Source of the DNA: Boseongicola sp.
Lineage (GTDB): Bacteria > Pseudomonadota > Alphaproteobacteria > Rhodobacterales > Rhodobacteraceae
Direction: 5' to 3'
Length of the DNA: 64,000 bases
NCBI GenBank assembly: GCA_028824715.1
Contig: JAPPCV010000087.1
Coordinates: 1 to 64,000, forward strand
The notes beneath the pieces were generated by a model. The model was not told the DNA's origin, searched no databases, and saw nothing but the letters and a program-made list of their open reading frames with translations. Made by a program: the position numbers and the translations under genes. Every line of letters starts with the position of its first letter. Positions within the stretch are counted from its first letter, which is position 1. Of this stretch, positions 40,789 through 51,336 are shown piece by piece.

Positions 40789-41435
40789 CCTCGTTTGCAT
40801 TCCCGCTAGCCACGGCAGATGCCTCGGACTTGAGAGCTGGCCGTGATCTCTTTGCCAAGGGCACGGACTTTCTGAAGGGCGTCGTGACCATGGACGGACT
40901 GCCACCAGCAGACAGGATCGAGTTCTGCTTCGCGGGCCGTTCGAACGTTGGCAAGTCCACGCTGATCAATGCGGTGACTGGCAGAAAGGCGCTTGCCCGC
41001 ACCTCGAGCACGCCCGGCAGGACGCAGGAAATCAACTTTTTCACTCTGGCCGACAGCCATTACCTTGTGGACTTGCCGGGCTATGGATTTGCAAAGGCGC
41101 CATTGCAGGTGGTCGAGAACTGGCAAAGGCTGCTCAAGTCCTATCTCGCAGGACGCGCCACGCTTCGACGAGCTTTCGTGCTGATCGATGCGCGCCACGG
41201 CATCAAGCCGGTCGATGAGGAAATCCTGACCCTGCTGGACATCTCGGCGGTCGTCTTCCAGATCGTGCTGACCAAGGCCGACAAGGCGAAGGAGAAGGAT
41301 CGGGACAACCTGCTCCGACGCGTGCGAAGCGCGCTCCAGGCGCACCCGGCCGCATTCCCGGAAATCGTGCTGACGTCTTCGGAGACGGGTGAAGGTGTCG
41401 AGGTGTTGCGCGCGATCATTTCCGGTTCAGCTTGA
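40785..41435 (+). CDS. yihA: Ribosome biogenesis GTP-binding protein EngB/YihA/YsxC
   Basis: IEFCFAGRSNVGKSTLINAVTGRKALARTSSTPGRTQEINFF...VDLPGYGFAKAP...VLTKADK. Confidence 0.96.
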   Translation: MTSFAFPLATADASDLRAGRDLFAKGTDFLKGVVTMDGLPPADRIEFCFAGRSNVGKSTLINAVTGRKALARTSSTPGRTQEINFFTLADSHYLVDLPGYGFAKAPLQVVENWQRLLKSYLAGRATLRRAFVLIDARHGIKPVDEEILTLLDISAVVFQIVLTKADKAKEKDRDNLLRRVRSALQAHPAAFPEIVLTSSETGEGVEVLRAIISGSA

Positions 41436-41496
41436 GCCCGGCACGGCGAAGGCATACTGAGGCCCCGAACGGGGAAATCCGATGAGAACGAGAGAG

Positions 41497-42348
41497 ATGA
41501 ATCGCGACTGGATCGCCACGGCACGCACCCTGAACGAAGCATTGCCGTACCTGCAGCGCTACGACGGCGCGACCGTTGTCATCAAGTTTGGCGGCAACGC
41601 GATGGGCGATGCCGACGCCATGGCCAGATTCGCGCGCGACATCGTGCTGATGCGGCAGGTCGGCGTGAACCCTGTCATCGTTCATGGCGGCGGGCCGATG
41701 ATCGCGCAAATGCTCGACAGGCTTGGCATCAAGACCGAATTCGTGCGCGGGAAGCGGGTTACGGACCAAGCGACTGCCGAAGTCGTTGAAATGGTGCTTT
41801 CCGGCCTCGTGAACAAGCGAATTGTCCAGGCCATCAACGCAGAAGGCGGGCGGGCGCTCGGTCTTTCCGGAAAGGACGCGAACCTGATGATCTGTGACCA
41901 GGTCGGGGCGGATCTCGGCCTCGTGGGCGAGCCTGTCGAAGTGGACCCGGGCATACTGCGCACACTGATGGCAGCCGAAGTGATTCCCGTCATCGCGCCC
42001 CTTGGGGCGGGGCGGAACGGCGAGACGCTCAACGTCAACGGCGACACCGCGGCGGGCGCCGTTGCGGCAAGCCTGGACGCCGACCGGCTGCTTCTGCTGA
42101 CCGACGTCACCGGCGTAATGAACGCCGAAGGCGAGGTCGTGACCGAAATCACGCCTGAGCAGATCCGCAAGCTGACAATGGACGGTGTCATCGCCGACGG
42201 CATGGTGCCCAAGACAGAAACCGCGCTGGCGGCCATTGACGGAGGTGCGCGCGCCGTTGTCATCCTGGACGGACGAACTCCAAATGCCTGCATCCTTGAA
42301 CTGTTCACCGAGCACGGTGCTGGCAGCCTGATCCGCAGGGCGAGATAG
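41497..42348 (+). CDS. argB: Acetylglutamate kinase
   Basis: [52 protein letters not shown]. Confidence 0.96.
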   Translation: MNRDWIATARTLNEALPYLQRYDGATVVIKFGGNAMGDADAMARFARDIVLMRQVGVNPVIVHGGGPMIAQMLDRLGIKTEFVRGKRVTDQATAEVVEMVLSGLVNKRIVQAINAEGGRALGLSGKDANLMICDQVGADLGLVGEPVEVDPGILRTLMAAEVIPVIAPLGAGRNGETLNVNGDTAAGAVAASLDADRLLLLTDVTGVMNAEGEVVTEITPEQIRKLTMDGVIADGMVPKTETALAAIDGGARAVVILDGRTPNACILELFTEHGAGSLIRRAR

Positions 42349-42464
42349 CGTAGAATCCATCGGTGCGGTCTGCACGCATCGACGCGGTGAGTCCCACCTG
42401 TGCAGCAATTCGGCGCCCGCCTTGTCAACCTGCCCTTCTTGCGCAGCCTTTCGACCATGCCAAC

Positions 42465-42620
42465 TACGGCAACGATGTCGCCAACCGTGAGTTGAACACA
42501 ATGCCGTTGGCGTGAAGGAAGACTCGCTCGTCATGAAACGAGAACGCAATGTCGATCCTGGACGAAAGCTCTCGAACCATGTCCCGGGCACACTCTGGCA
42601 TTCCGACCCTGCGACTTCAG
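42465..42620. repeat. Diverged repeat, copy 1 (downstream of argB)
   Basis: cgatgtcgccaaccgtgagttgaacac...aatgccgttggcgtgaaggaagactcgctcgtca...gagaacgcaatgtcgatcc...tcgaacca matches 44625-44790 by eye. Confidence 0.8.
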
Positions 42621-43232
42621 CCTCAGAAACGCCCCGTTGCGGGCGCACTGCGGCAGGAAGTTGCCTCACGAAGACATGATCGTCCAAATCGAATTCGGAG
42701 CGCTCACAGCCGATAGTCACAGAAGTCGGCAAACCTGGATCTGCACCCTTCGCTTCGGGAATGACCTTCGGCGGGCGGACTGGAAAAGGCGTGACCGCTC
42801 CTGGATCTGATCGCCTCAAGGCAATTGCAAATCGAAGGGGCGTCGACGTGGTCTCATGAAGGTTGGAGGTGGTAACCGCGCGCCCCTGTTGGCCTTTGAC
42901 CGTCCGAGTGCCGGAAACCGGATCGGTGCCGAACGGGCAATCGTTCTGACCGAGGATGCCGCCGTCCCGCTATTGAGCGTGTCTTCCGAGAGACGCGGCG
43001 GCGCATGCCCTGTCAAGGACTTGCGTTTGACGGCAAAGGGCGGGCGCTCTTTGCCGCTACCGGCAGGATCGTTACGGGGAGAACGCATCGATGGCGGCAA
43101 TTCGGGCCGAAGGCGACGACGGGTCTCTCGCAGGCCGTCGTCTCGTTGCGTCCCCCGCACCACACATATGTCGAGACGCATCTTGTGGCGCCGCGATCAT
43201 GAAGCGCAGACCCGCGGCAGCGGCGAAGGCCT

Positions 43233-43970
43233 TCATGCGAGATCCCTTCCGTTACGGCAGCCTGCCCCCACCGGCGGGGCGATCCGTTGAGAATCCTCGG
43301 CGCGTTTCAGCGAGGCCCTCCGGAGCCGTCCCCGCCACCCCACTTTCTTCGCCGCAAGTCCCGTCATGTCGTAGCTTTCCGCGAAGTCGTCCCCGGCTTC
43401 AGCCCTGCGCTGGTCAAAGACGATGCGGCTGGCCATTCGTCCCGCCCTCTCGATCTCGTCGAACAGGCCTTCCGCCGAAGGGATGATGTTCAGCGCCTCG
43501 AGCGCGAGGGCGAAGGACCATGTCGAGAGGTGGCGCACGCGTGGCCCGAAATCCATGTTCCTCACGCGCCTGTCTTCGAACAGCACCAGTCCGGTCGTGC
43601 CACCGACCAGTCCACCGCGCATTTCCTCCGCCAGGTCCCGTATGGAGTTCTCCCCGGCGATCCTCATCTCGCGTCGCACCTTCCGGCGCTCGTGATCAAG
43701 CCTGCCCTCCGGGACGTAGTCCAGGAGGTCGAAAGCCCTTTGCAGGAGACGTCCGGACGGGGTTTCCACGATGCGCAGCCGGTTGCCGCCCGCCGCGACC
43801 CACCCTGCAAGGGCCTCCCGTTCCGGCGCGGACGGACGGCCCTCGAGAAGCTCTGTCCTGACGGCATCCGTGATCAGGATCTGGCTGTTGAACCTGTCGA
43901 CGAGATCGAGCCGTCCGACCAGGCCAAGCGAGATGAGCGGGCCCGTGTCCGGCACGACGACGGAGATCAA
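43233..43970 (-). CDS. PIN-domain-like putative ribonuclease toxin
   Basis: SVVVPDTGPLISLGLVGRLDLVDRFNSQILITDAVRTELLEG ... GLVGGTTGLVLFEDRRVRNMDF: PIN-like acidic residues. Confidence 0.65.
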   Translation of the reverse strand: MISVVVPDTGPLISLGLVGRLDLVDRFNSQILITDAVRTELLEGRPSAPEREALAGWVAAGGNRLRIVETPSGRLLQRAFDLLDYVPEGRLDHERRKVRREMRIAGENSIRDLAEEMRGGLVGGTTGLVLFEDRRVRNMDFGPRVRHLSTWSFALALEALNIIPSAEGLFDEIERAGRMASRIVFDQRRAEAGDDFAESYDMTGLAAKKVGWRGRLRRASLKRAEDSQRIAPPVGAGCRNGRDLA

Positions 43971-44221
43971 TTCCCCGCGGCCTCCGGAGCGGAAACCAGG
44001 TTTGCGCGCAGAAACGGCAGCGCCTCGCGGAGTTCGCGCTCCGTCTCCGCTTCCTCCCCGGCGCCCCGGGGAAGGGGGACCTCGCAGTCCGCCATCACCA
44101 GCATCAGGTCGGCGAATCCCGTCACGCCAAGACGCCGGATGGCCTCCTCGGGCGGGATGACGCCCCTGGAGTACGCTTCCAGAACCTGGGCTGTCGTGAC
44201 GAGTTCCATCTTGCGCTCCAT
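43967..44221 (-). CDS. Small protein overlapping the PIN-like gene, putative antitoxin
   Basis: MERKMELVTTAQVLEAYSRGVIPPEEAIRRLGVTGFADLMLVMADCEVPLP; stop overlaps start of downstream PIN-like ORF. Confidence 0.55.
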   Translation of the reverse strand: MERKMELVTTAQVLEAYSRGVIPPEEAIRRLGVTGFADLMLVMADCEVPLPRGAGEEAETERELREALPFLRANLVSAPEAAGN

Positions 44222-44624
44222 GCTGCCCGGGAGACGCCGTCCTCCCTCCCGTTCGCGTCTTCAGGGATAGGATTGCGCGCAGAGGCGGTCAAGTCGCGGT
44301 CTGGAATTCTCAACGTCCTGCGTCCACGGCTCCTCAGATGTCCCGCCTGGCACAGGGCGCGCCGTCGACATCCGTCATCAAAGGGCTGAACGCGAAGCGG
44401 GTGTCGCGAACGGGCGGGATTCCGGTCTCAGACCAAAGCCTCGGACTCCCTGCTTTCAAGGCTTCGGCGAGATCGTGCCTCCATCAACCGAGAACCGCGC
44501 CCGGTCCGGATCCCCCCTCACGCGTCCACACGGCTAGGCCCGGCGTGTCCAGCGGGAGGCACGCGTTCCATCGGAAAATGCGAAGGAAAGTGCCGCACCC
44601 GGACCGCCTGTTCATCTTGCCAAG

Positions 44625-44800
44625 CGCAGAAGCGATGTCGCCAAACCGTGAGTTGAACACCTGTCCGGCTGACAATACCGTTGGAGTGAACGAAGACTCG
44701 CTCGTCACGCGAGGAGAACGCAATGTCGATCCCGATCGAGAGCCTTTCGAACCAGGCCTTGGGAACATGTCCGCCTCGCGACTCTGCAACCGCCGCTTCG
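44625..44800. repeat. Diverged repeat, copy 2 (upstream of and into predicted 5' end of AMP-binding gene)
   Basis: cgatgtcgccaaaccgtgagttgaacacctgtccggctgacaataccgttggagtgaacgaagactcgctcgtca...gagaacgcaatgtcgatcc...tcgaaccag matches copy 1. Confidence 0.8.
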
Positions 44801-46486
44801 GGAGCGCCATTCAACGGGCGATCCTACGTCCGGGGCGAGACGACCGCAGATCTGGAACGCGTCACGATCCCCCAGCTGTTTCGGAGGGCCGTGTCACGTC
44901 ACGGGCCAAAGGATGCCCTGGTGTTTCGCGACAGCGGCGAGCGGCTGAGCTATAGCGAATTCGACAGGGAGGTCGACACCGTCGCATCCGGACTGCTCGC
45001 CTTGGGGCTGAAGAAGGGAGACCGCGTCGGGATCTGGTCACCCAACAGGTACGAATGGGTCCTGACCCAGTTCGCCACCGCCCGGATCGGGGCGATCCTG
45101 GTGAACGTCAATCCGGCATACCGGATCGGGGAGCTGGAATACGCGCTCAACAAGGTCGGCTGCAAGGCGCTCGTCCTGACGCCGTCGTTCAAGTCGTCAG
45201 ACTATCTCTCGATGATCCGGGAACTGGCGCCGGAACTGGAAATGTGCGAGCCAGGCCGGCTGAACGCCGCCAGGCTTCCGACCCTCGGAAGCGTGATCGT
45301 GACGGGTGCGAAAGGCGGGCCGGGCGCGTTCACCTTCGACGAGGTGCGCAGTCTTGGCGGCCCGGCCCAGAGGCAGCGCCTTCAGGCCATCGACGCCACT
45401 CTCAGCCCGGACGATGCCATCAACATCCAGTTCACCTCCGGCACCACGGGTGCGCCGAAAGGAGCGACGCTCTCCCACCACAATATCGTCAACAACGCGC
45501 GTTTCGTGACCGACCGCATCAGGCTGTCGGATGCGGACCGGCTGTGCATTCCGGTGCCGCTCTATCACTGCTTCGGCATGGCCATGGGGGTCATGGGCGC
45601 GGTGACAAAGGGGGCCTCGATGATCTTCCCGGGCGAGGCATTCGAGCCGCGCGCAACGCTTCAGGCCCTGTCCGAGGAGCGCTGCACGGCGGTCTATGGC
45701 GTGCCGACGATGTTCGTCGCCATGCTGCAGGAGCTCGAGAGCGAGAGCCTTGACCTCGGCTCCCTGCGCACCGGCATCATGGCCGGCGCACCCTGTCCGA
45801 CGGAAGTCATGGAACGGATCACGACGCGCATGAACCTGCGCGAGATGACGATCTGCTACGGCATGACCGAGACATCGCCCGTCTCCTTCCAGAGCCTTGT
45901 CGATGACCCGATGGACAAGCGCTGCGCCACGGTCGGCCGCGTGCACCCGCATGTTGAAGTGAAGATCGTGGATCCTGAGGGCAACGTCGTCCCTGTCGGC
46001 GAGCGGGGCGAGCTCTGCACGCGCGGCTACGCGGTCATGAAGGGCTACTGGGACGACGAGGAGCTAACCCGTGAGAGCATCGTCGACGGATGGATGCACA
46101 CGGGCGATCTTGCGACCCTGGACGAGGAGGGCTTCTGCTCGATCGTTGGCCGCGTGAAGGACATGATCATTCGCGGCGGTGAAAACGTCTATCCTCGCGA
46201 GATCGAGGAGTTCCTGTTTCGCCATCCTGATGTCTCGGTGGCGCAGGTGTTTGGCATCCCTGACGAAAGATACGGCGAGGAAGTGTGTGCCTGGATCATT
46301 CCGAAGCCGGGCGGGTCACTGACGGAAGACTCGGTCAGGGATTTCTGCCGGGAGCAGATCGCGCACTTCAAGATCCCCAGGCATGTCCGCATCGTCGACG
46401 AGATCCCGATGACCATCTCGGGCAAGCCGCAGAAGTTCGTGATGCGGGACCGCATGGTGGAGATGCTGTCCGGTCAGGCGACATGA
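44723..46486 (+). CDS. AMP-binding acyl-CoA synthetase
   Basis: [73 protein letters not shown]; start uncertain. Confidence 0.92.
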   Translation: MSIPIESLSNQALGTCPPRDSATAASGAPFNGRSYVRGETTADLERVTIPQLFRRAVSRHGPKDALVFRDSGERLSYSEFDREVDTVASGLLALGLKKGDRVGIWSPNRYEWVLTQFATARIGAILVNVNPAYRIGELEYALNKVGCKALVLTPSFKSSDYLSMIRELAPELEMCEPGRLNAARLPTLGSVIVTGAKGGPGAFTFDEVRSLGGPAQRQRLQAIDATLSPDDAINIQFTSGTTGAPKGATLSHHNIVNNARFVTDRIRLSDADRLCIPVPLYHCFGMAMGVMGAVTKGASMIFPGEAFEPRATLQALSEERCTAVYGVPTMFVAMLQELESESLDLGSLRTGIMAGAPCPTEVMERITTRMNLREMTICYGMTETSPVSFQSLVDDPMDKRCATVGRVHPHVEVKIVDPEGNVVPVGERGELCTRGYAVMKGYWDDEELTRESIVDGWMHTGDLATLDEEGFCSIVGRVKDMIIRGGENVYPREIEEFLFRHPDVSVAQVFGIPDERYGEEVCAWIIPKPGGSLTEDSVRDFCREQIAHFKIPRHVRIVDEIPMTISGKPQKFVMRDRMVEMLSGQAT

Positions 46487-46559
46487 CGGTTTCCGGCCGT
46501 ACAAGCCGCGTCGAATGCAGCGAGGCCGAGTGGGGGCCAGGACCACCACTCGGCAATAC

Positions 46560-47201
46560 ATGATGATTGAGGAAGTGACGAAGGCTGCCCTCGCAGAACG
46601 ACTGGACGTGTTCGGGCTGCTCCACGCGGAACCCGCTGACGGCATCGGGGAGGGAACCATCGTGCTCCTCGGTCCCGCTGAACCCGGATTCTGGCCCCAT
46701 GTGACGGCATCCCCCGAATTCGACGACGGCGAGCCCGATCCCCTGGATCGCTGGTCCATGCGCGTGGTCAAGCGGATCGCAGCGAACGCATATGGCGAGG
46801 CGCTGCTCCCTTTCGGAACGCCGGCACGGCCATTCGCTCGCTGGGCGCTCAGGAGCGGGCAGGCATTCGTCTCGCCGGTCCTGCTTCTTGTTCACGCCCG
46901 TGCCGGCCTCTTCGTGTCATACAGAGGTGCCGTACTTCTTCCTGAGCTTCTGGAACTTCCGAAGCCGCCACCCCGTCCCTGCGATTCATGCGAGGGAAGA
47001 CCCTGCCTTGCGGCCTGTCCGGTCTCGGCGCTCGTCAACGACCGCTATGACCTTCCTGCCTGCCATGCCTACCTTGACTCGGACGCAGGCCAGACCTGCA
47101 TGGCCCGGGGATGCGCCGTACGCCGCTCTTGCCCATTGGGACGCAACTATCCCAGAATGGAGAAGCAGTCGGCCCACCACATGAAGGCGTTTCATCCGTG
47201 A
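46560..47201 (+). CDS. Ferredoxin-like 4Fe-4S protein
   Basis: CDSCEGRPCLAACPVSAL ... CMARGCAVRRSCPLGRNY cysteine clusters. Confidence 0.78.
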   Translation: MMIEEVTKAALAERLDVFGLLHAEPADGIGEGTIVLLGPAEPGFWPHVTASPEFDDGEPDPLDRWSMRVVKRIAANAYGEALLPFGTPARPFARWALRSGQAFVSPVLLLVHARAGLFVSYRGAVLLPELLELPKPPPRPCDSCEGRPCLAACPVSALVNDRYDLPACHAYLDSDAGQTCMARGCAVRRSCPLGRNYPRMEKQSAHHMKAFHP

Positions 47202-47701
47202 CACTCACCCTGATCCTGACGCGGCACGCGAAATCTTCATGGGATGATCCCACGCTGGACGACTTCGACCGCAGCCTGGCACGCAGAGGGCGGAAGTCGG
47301 CCCCGCTGATCGGGCGGTGGCTGGTCGAACGAGGATACGTGCCGGACGTCGTCGTTGTTTCGGGAGCAAGGCGGACCGTGGAGACATGGGAAGGCATGGC
47401 GTCAACCATGCCCGAAGCAACCTTGCTGGAACCTGACACGGCACTCTTTCACGCAGGCGCAAGCACCATTCTGGGAGTCCTGCGCGAGCAGGCTGCCGCC
47501 AAGGTCATGCTGATCGGCCACAATCCGGGATTTGCCGACTTCGCGAACCGAATCGTCGTGCAGCCGCCCGAGCATGACAGGTTCAATGACTATCCGACCG
47601 CCGCAACGGCCGTGATCGAGTTCAAACGCGAAAGCTGGGCGCAGGTAGGTTGGCGCAGCGGCAGGATCCTGGACTTCGTCGTGCCCCGCGAACTGAAGTA
47701 A
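47198..47701 (+). CDS. SixA-like histidine phosphatase
   Basis: TLILTRHAKSSWDDPTLDDFDRSLARRGRKSAPLIGRWL (RHA motif); KVMLIGHNPGFADF. Confidence 0.9.
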   Translation: MTLTLILTRHAKSSWDDPTLDDFDRSLARRGRKSAPLIGRWLVERGYVPDVVVVSGARRTVETWEGMASTMPEATLLEPDTALFHAGASTILGVLREQAAAKVMLIGHNPGFADFANRIVVQPPEHDRFNDYPTAATAVIEFKRESWAQVGWRSGRILDFVVPRELK

Positions 47702-47776
47702 ACAGCGGCACGAAACACTGACGTCGCTTGCGGCCGACCCCGGATCGGCGGGGCGCCGGGACGAGGGCCTCTCGCC

Positions 47777-48580
47777 TCAGTGGCCGAGAATCTGGCTCAG
47801 GAACAGCTTCGTGCGATCCGATTTTGGATTCTTGAAGAACTCTTCCGGCTCGTTCTGCTCCACGATCTGGCCGTCGTCCATGAAGATGACCCGGTTCGCG
47901 ACCTGCCGGGCAAAGCCCATCTCGTGGGTCACGCAGAGCATGGTCATGCCTTCCTCGGCAAGCTCGATCATGGTGTCGAGCACCTCCTTGATCATTTCCG
48001 GATCAAGGGCGGATGTCGGCTCGTCAAAGAGCATGATCCGTGGCCGCATGCAGAGGCTGCGCGCGATCGCGACCCGCTGCTGCTGGCCTCCGGAGAGCTG
48101 GCCCGGGTACTTTTCGGCCTGCTCGGGGATCTTGACCTTCTCGAGGAAGTGCATCGCCGTTTCCTCGGCTTCCCGTTTCGGGATCTTGCGCACCCAGATC
48201 GGGGCGAGGGTGCAGTTTTCCAGGATGGTGAGATGCGGGAACAGGTTGAAATGCTGGAAACACATCCCGACTTCGGACCGGATCTTGTCGATGTTCTTGA
48301 GGTCGCTTGTCAGTTCCGTGCCTTCAACGACGATTTGCCCCGCCTGATGCTCTTCCAGGCGATTGATGCAGCGAATCAGCGTGGACTTGCCCGACCCGGA
48401 CGGGCCGCAAATCACGATGCGTTCGCCCTTGTGCACTGTCAGGTCTATGTCCCGCAGCACGTGAAACATGCCGAACCACTTGTTCATGCCCGTGATCTGG
48501 ATCGCGACCTCTTCGGAGACCTGCATCTTTCTCCGGTCGATTTCGCGCTCGACCATGGTGTCGTGCATGCTCTCGGCCAT
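47777..48580 (-). CDS. aapP: General L-amino acid ABC transporter ATP-binding protein
   Basis: [56 protein letters not shown]. Confidence 0.95.
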   Translation of the reverse strand: MAESMHDTMVEREIDRRKMQVSEEVAIQITGMNKWFGMFHVLRDIDLTVHKGERIVICGPSGSGKSTLIRCINRLEEHQAGQIVVEGTELTSDLKNIDKIRSEVGMCFQHFNLFPHLTILENCTLAPIWVRKIPKREAEETAMHFLEKVKIPEQAEKYPGQLSGGQQQRVAIARSLCMRPRIMLFDEPTSALDPEMIKEVLDTMIELAEEGMTMLCVTHEMGFARQVANRVIFMDDGQIVEQNEPEEFFKNPKSDRTKLFLSQILGH

Positions 48581-48592
48581 AACCAGTCTCCT

Positions 48593-49951
48593 TCAGTCGT
48601 TTTCGGTCTTTAGCTTGCGCTCAAGGTACATGGAGTATCGGGACATGCCGAAACAGGCGATGAAGAACAACAGCGCAATGAACGCGAACAGTTCCCAATA
48701 GATGCCGTTCCAGTCGGTGTCCGCACGGATCGAGTTCGAAAGGCCCAGCGGGTCAAGGAGCGCGATGATCGAGACCAGCGTGGTGTCCTTGAAGATCCCG
48801 ATGAACGTCGAAACGATGCCGGGGATCGATATCTTGAGCGCCTGCGGCATGATGATCAGCCGCTGCGCCTGCCAGTAGTTCAGCCCGAGCGAATCCGCGC
48901 CTTCGTACTGGCCCGTCGGGAGGCCTGCAAGCCCGCCCCTGATCACTTCGGCCATATAGGCGGCCGCAAACAGGGTGACCATGATCATCACCCTCAGGAT
49001 GATGTCGAAATTCGTGCCAGGCGGCAGGAATATGTTAAGGAGCGTCGACGCCACGAAGAGCAGCGTGATCAGCGGCACGCCACGGATGAATTCAATGAAG
49101 CCCACGCAGATCGCCTTGACGATGAGCATGTTCGACTGGCGCCCGAGGGCGAGAAGGATCCCCAAAGGAAGCGAGCAGCCTATGGCCACGACGCCGATCA
49201 TGACGGAGAGCATGAATCCACCAAACTTCCGGGACTCGACGGTCTCCAGCAAGAACGGGGCGGTGTCGGGCGAAATCGCGGCGAGGCCTTCGCCCAGCCC
49301 CGCAGCGAGGACCTCCGTCTGAACGGGAAATCCAAACCAGACCATCCACCAGATGATGGCAGAAAGGATGCCAAGGACGAGCCCCGCCACCGCCCCGCGA
49401 AGGGCCCGGCCGACAAGATAGGCCACGACAAAGCCCGCAGCGACGCCGACCGGGGTCCAGATGGATCCACCCCACATCAGCCAGGGCATCAGGAACGGAT
49501 ACGCTGCCGTGACGTACAGGAGTCTTGGCGACACCTTGTCGGCAAAGAGAACCGGAGCAAGCGCCGCGATCAGCAGCAGCAATGCCAGGATCGGCCGATA
49601 GTACAGTTCAGGCGGATAGAACCCGAAGAGGAGCTGCAGCCAGCGATCGTTGATCACGCCCCAGCAGGCATGACCATGCGTGCTGCCCCATGTCTCGATC
49701 ATGACCTCGCGGCATTCGCTCAGAGAGCCGGCGGTCCAGACGGACCGGAGAGTCCAGCCGAGGAGGCCTGACAGGACATACCAGATCGCGGCAAGACAGA
49801 GCACGGTCAGGATTGCGTTCCACCAGTTCGGGAACAGGTTGGCGCGCAGCCATCCGATCACGCCCACCGACGTCGGCGGGGGATCCTGCTCGGCCAGCAT
49901 TTCCGTGCGGACAAAGGATGTATCGCTCACGTCATCGCTCCACCAGCGCAA
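48593..49951 (-). CDS. aapM: General L-amino acid ABC transporter permease
   Basis: FIRGVPLITLLFVAS; YMAEVIRGGLAGLPTGQYEGADSLGLNYWQAQRLIIMPQALKI; gene order aapJ-Q-M-P. Confidence 0.93.
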   Translation of the reverse strand: MRWWSDDVSDTSFVRTEMLAEQDPPPTSVGVIGWLRANLFPNWWNAILTVLCLAAIWYVLSGLLGWTLRSVWTAGSLSECREVMIETWGSTHGHACWGVINDRWLQLLFGFYPPELYYRPILALLLLIAALAPVLFADKVSPRLLYVTAAYPFLMPWLMWGGSIWTPVGVAAGFVVAYLVGRALRGAVAGLVLGILSAIIWWMVWFGFPVQTEVLAAGLGEGLAAISPDTAPFLLETVESRKFGGFMLSVMIGVVAIGCSLPLGILLALGRQSNMLIVKAICVGFIEFIRGVPLITLLFVASTLLNIFLPPGTNFDIILRVMIMVTLFAAAYMAEVIRGGLAGLPTGQYEGADSLGLNYWQAQRLIIMPQALKISIPGIVSTFIGIFKDTTLVSIIALLDPLGLSNSIRADTDWNGIYWELFAFIALLFFIACFGMSRYSMYLERKLKTEND

Positions 49952-51200
49952 CTCTCTTGTTGTAAATGTTCATGAACACGGAAATCGTCAGCGAAATGCA
50001 GAGGTATATGAGCATCAGAAGCAGGAGGCATTCCAGCTCCCGCCCGGTCTGGTTCAGCGTGATCCCGCCGAGCGTGCCCGTGATGTCCAGGTAGCCGACC
50101 GCAATTGCCAGCGACGAGTTCTTGGTCAGGTTCAGGTAGTTCGAGATCAAGGGCGGAATGATCACGCGAAGCGCCTGCGGGAGAATGACGAGGCTCATGA
50201 TTCGGTTCGGCCTGAGACCGAGCGAACCGGCCGCCTCGGTCTGGCCTTTCGAGATCGCGAGGATCCCGCCCCTCACGATCTCGGCAATGAACGCCGCCGT
50301 GTAGAGCGAAAGCGCGATCCAGAGAGCGATGAGCGAGTTCCTGAGGTGGGTTCCGCCTGCGAAGTTGAAGCCTTTCAGTTCAGGCTTTCCGAGATGGAAC
50401 CCGAGCGCAGCAAGCAGGATGAAGGTCGGAACGACGAGCACGGCGACCTGGAAGTGCCAGGTCGTCGGCCTGTTCCCGGTCTCGTTCTGGACACGTTCGG
50501 CCCAGATCCGGATGCGGCGAAATACGAAGAACGAGGCGGCGAGCACGGCAATGATCGCAACCAGGTCAAGCGACACGTCGAAGCGCAGCGAGCTTTCGCC
50601 AAACAGGCGCACATCGCCAAGGCTTCGGGAAAACAGCGCCTCCGGCACGTAGACGCCGCGATTCGTGATCGCGACGCTGTCATTCAGGATCAGGGACTGC
50701 GTGGCGTTCTCTCCCCTGAAGGCGCGCGGGGAAGGCAGGCTCTCGATCAGGATCGCCATCGCGAACACGATCCAGAGCAGCACGGGCACGTTGCGGAACA
50801 TCTCGACATAGACGGTCATGATGCGGGCGATGAGCCAGTTCCTGGAAAGGCGCGCGACGCCGACGAGGACACCGATGATCGTTGCGGTTATGCAGCCCAG
50901 GACCGCCACGACCAGCGTGTTCAGGAGCCCCATGAATGACGCACGGAGATGCGTGTCGCGGCTCGTGTAGTCCAGAAGCCTCTGGTTGATGTCATAGCTC
51001 GCCGGCTCGCTGAAGAAGCCGAATTCGACCTCCTTGCCGAGACTGGCAAGGTTCTGGACGGTATTCGAAATGATCCATGCTACGAGGAGCATGAACGCGA
51101 ACAACGCGATTACCTGGATTGTAAGCGACCGGTATCGCGTGTCGTAGATGAGCATTGAAAGCCTGAAGCTTTCACGCGGCGGGTCCGTCATCGTCGCCAT
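49932..51200 (-). CDS. aapQ: General L-amino acid ABC transporter permease
   Basis: VEMFRNVPVLLWIVF; FIAEIVRGGILAISKGQTEAAGSLGLRPNRIMSLVILPQALRV. Confidence 0.93.
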   Translation of the reverse strand: MATMTDPPRESFRLSMLIYDTRYRSLTIQVIALFAFMLLVAWIISNTVQNLASLGKEVEFGFFSEPASYDINQRLLDYTSRDTHLRASFMGLLNTLVVAVLGCITATIIGVLVGVARLSRNWLIARIMTVYVEMFRNVPVLLWIVFAMAILIESLPSPRAFRGENATQSLILNDSVAITNRGVYVPEALFSRSLGDVRLFGESSLRFDVSLDLVAIIAVLAASFFVFRRIRIWAERVQNETGNRPTTWHFQVAVLVVPTFILLAALGFHLGKPELKGFNFAGGTHLRNSLIALWIALSLYTAAFIAEIVRGGILAISKGQTEAAGSLGLRPNRIMSLVILPQALRVIIPPLISNYLNLTKNSSLAIAVGYLDITGTLGGITLNQTGRELECLLLLMLIYLCISLTISVFMNIYNKRVALVER

Positions 51201-51297
51201 GGCGAACCTGTCCCCCCTGTCTATCCGGCACCGCCGGGCGACGCGCTCTTCCGGCGCTGTGCCCGATGGCCAGTCCTGGGTGCCAATCTACGCTGAG

Positions 51298-51328
51298 CAA
51301 GGGGCGCGGTGTTCAACCGCGCCCCTTG
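51298..51328 (-). promoter_or_regulatory. Strong intergenic stem-loop between aapJ and aapQ
   Basis: CAAGGGGCGCGGT-GTTCA-ACCGCGCCCCTTG: 13-bp perfect stem, 5-nt loop. Confidence 0.85.
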
Positions 51329-51336
51329 AAGACCTA

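Noticed and set aside
43005-43232. Short + strand ORF MPCQGLAFDGKGRALFAATGRIVTGRTHRWRQFG... between the repeat copy and the PIN gene
   Set aside because: Short, no recognised domain, surrounded by apparently decayed sequence.
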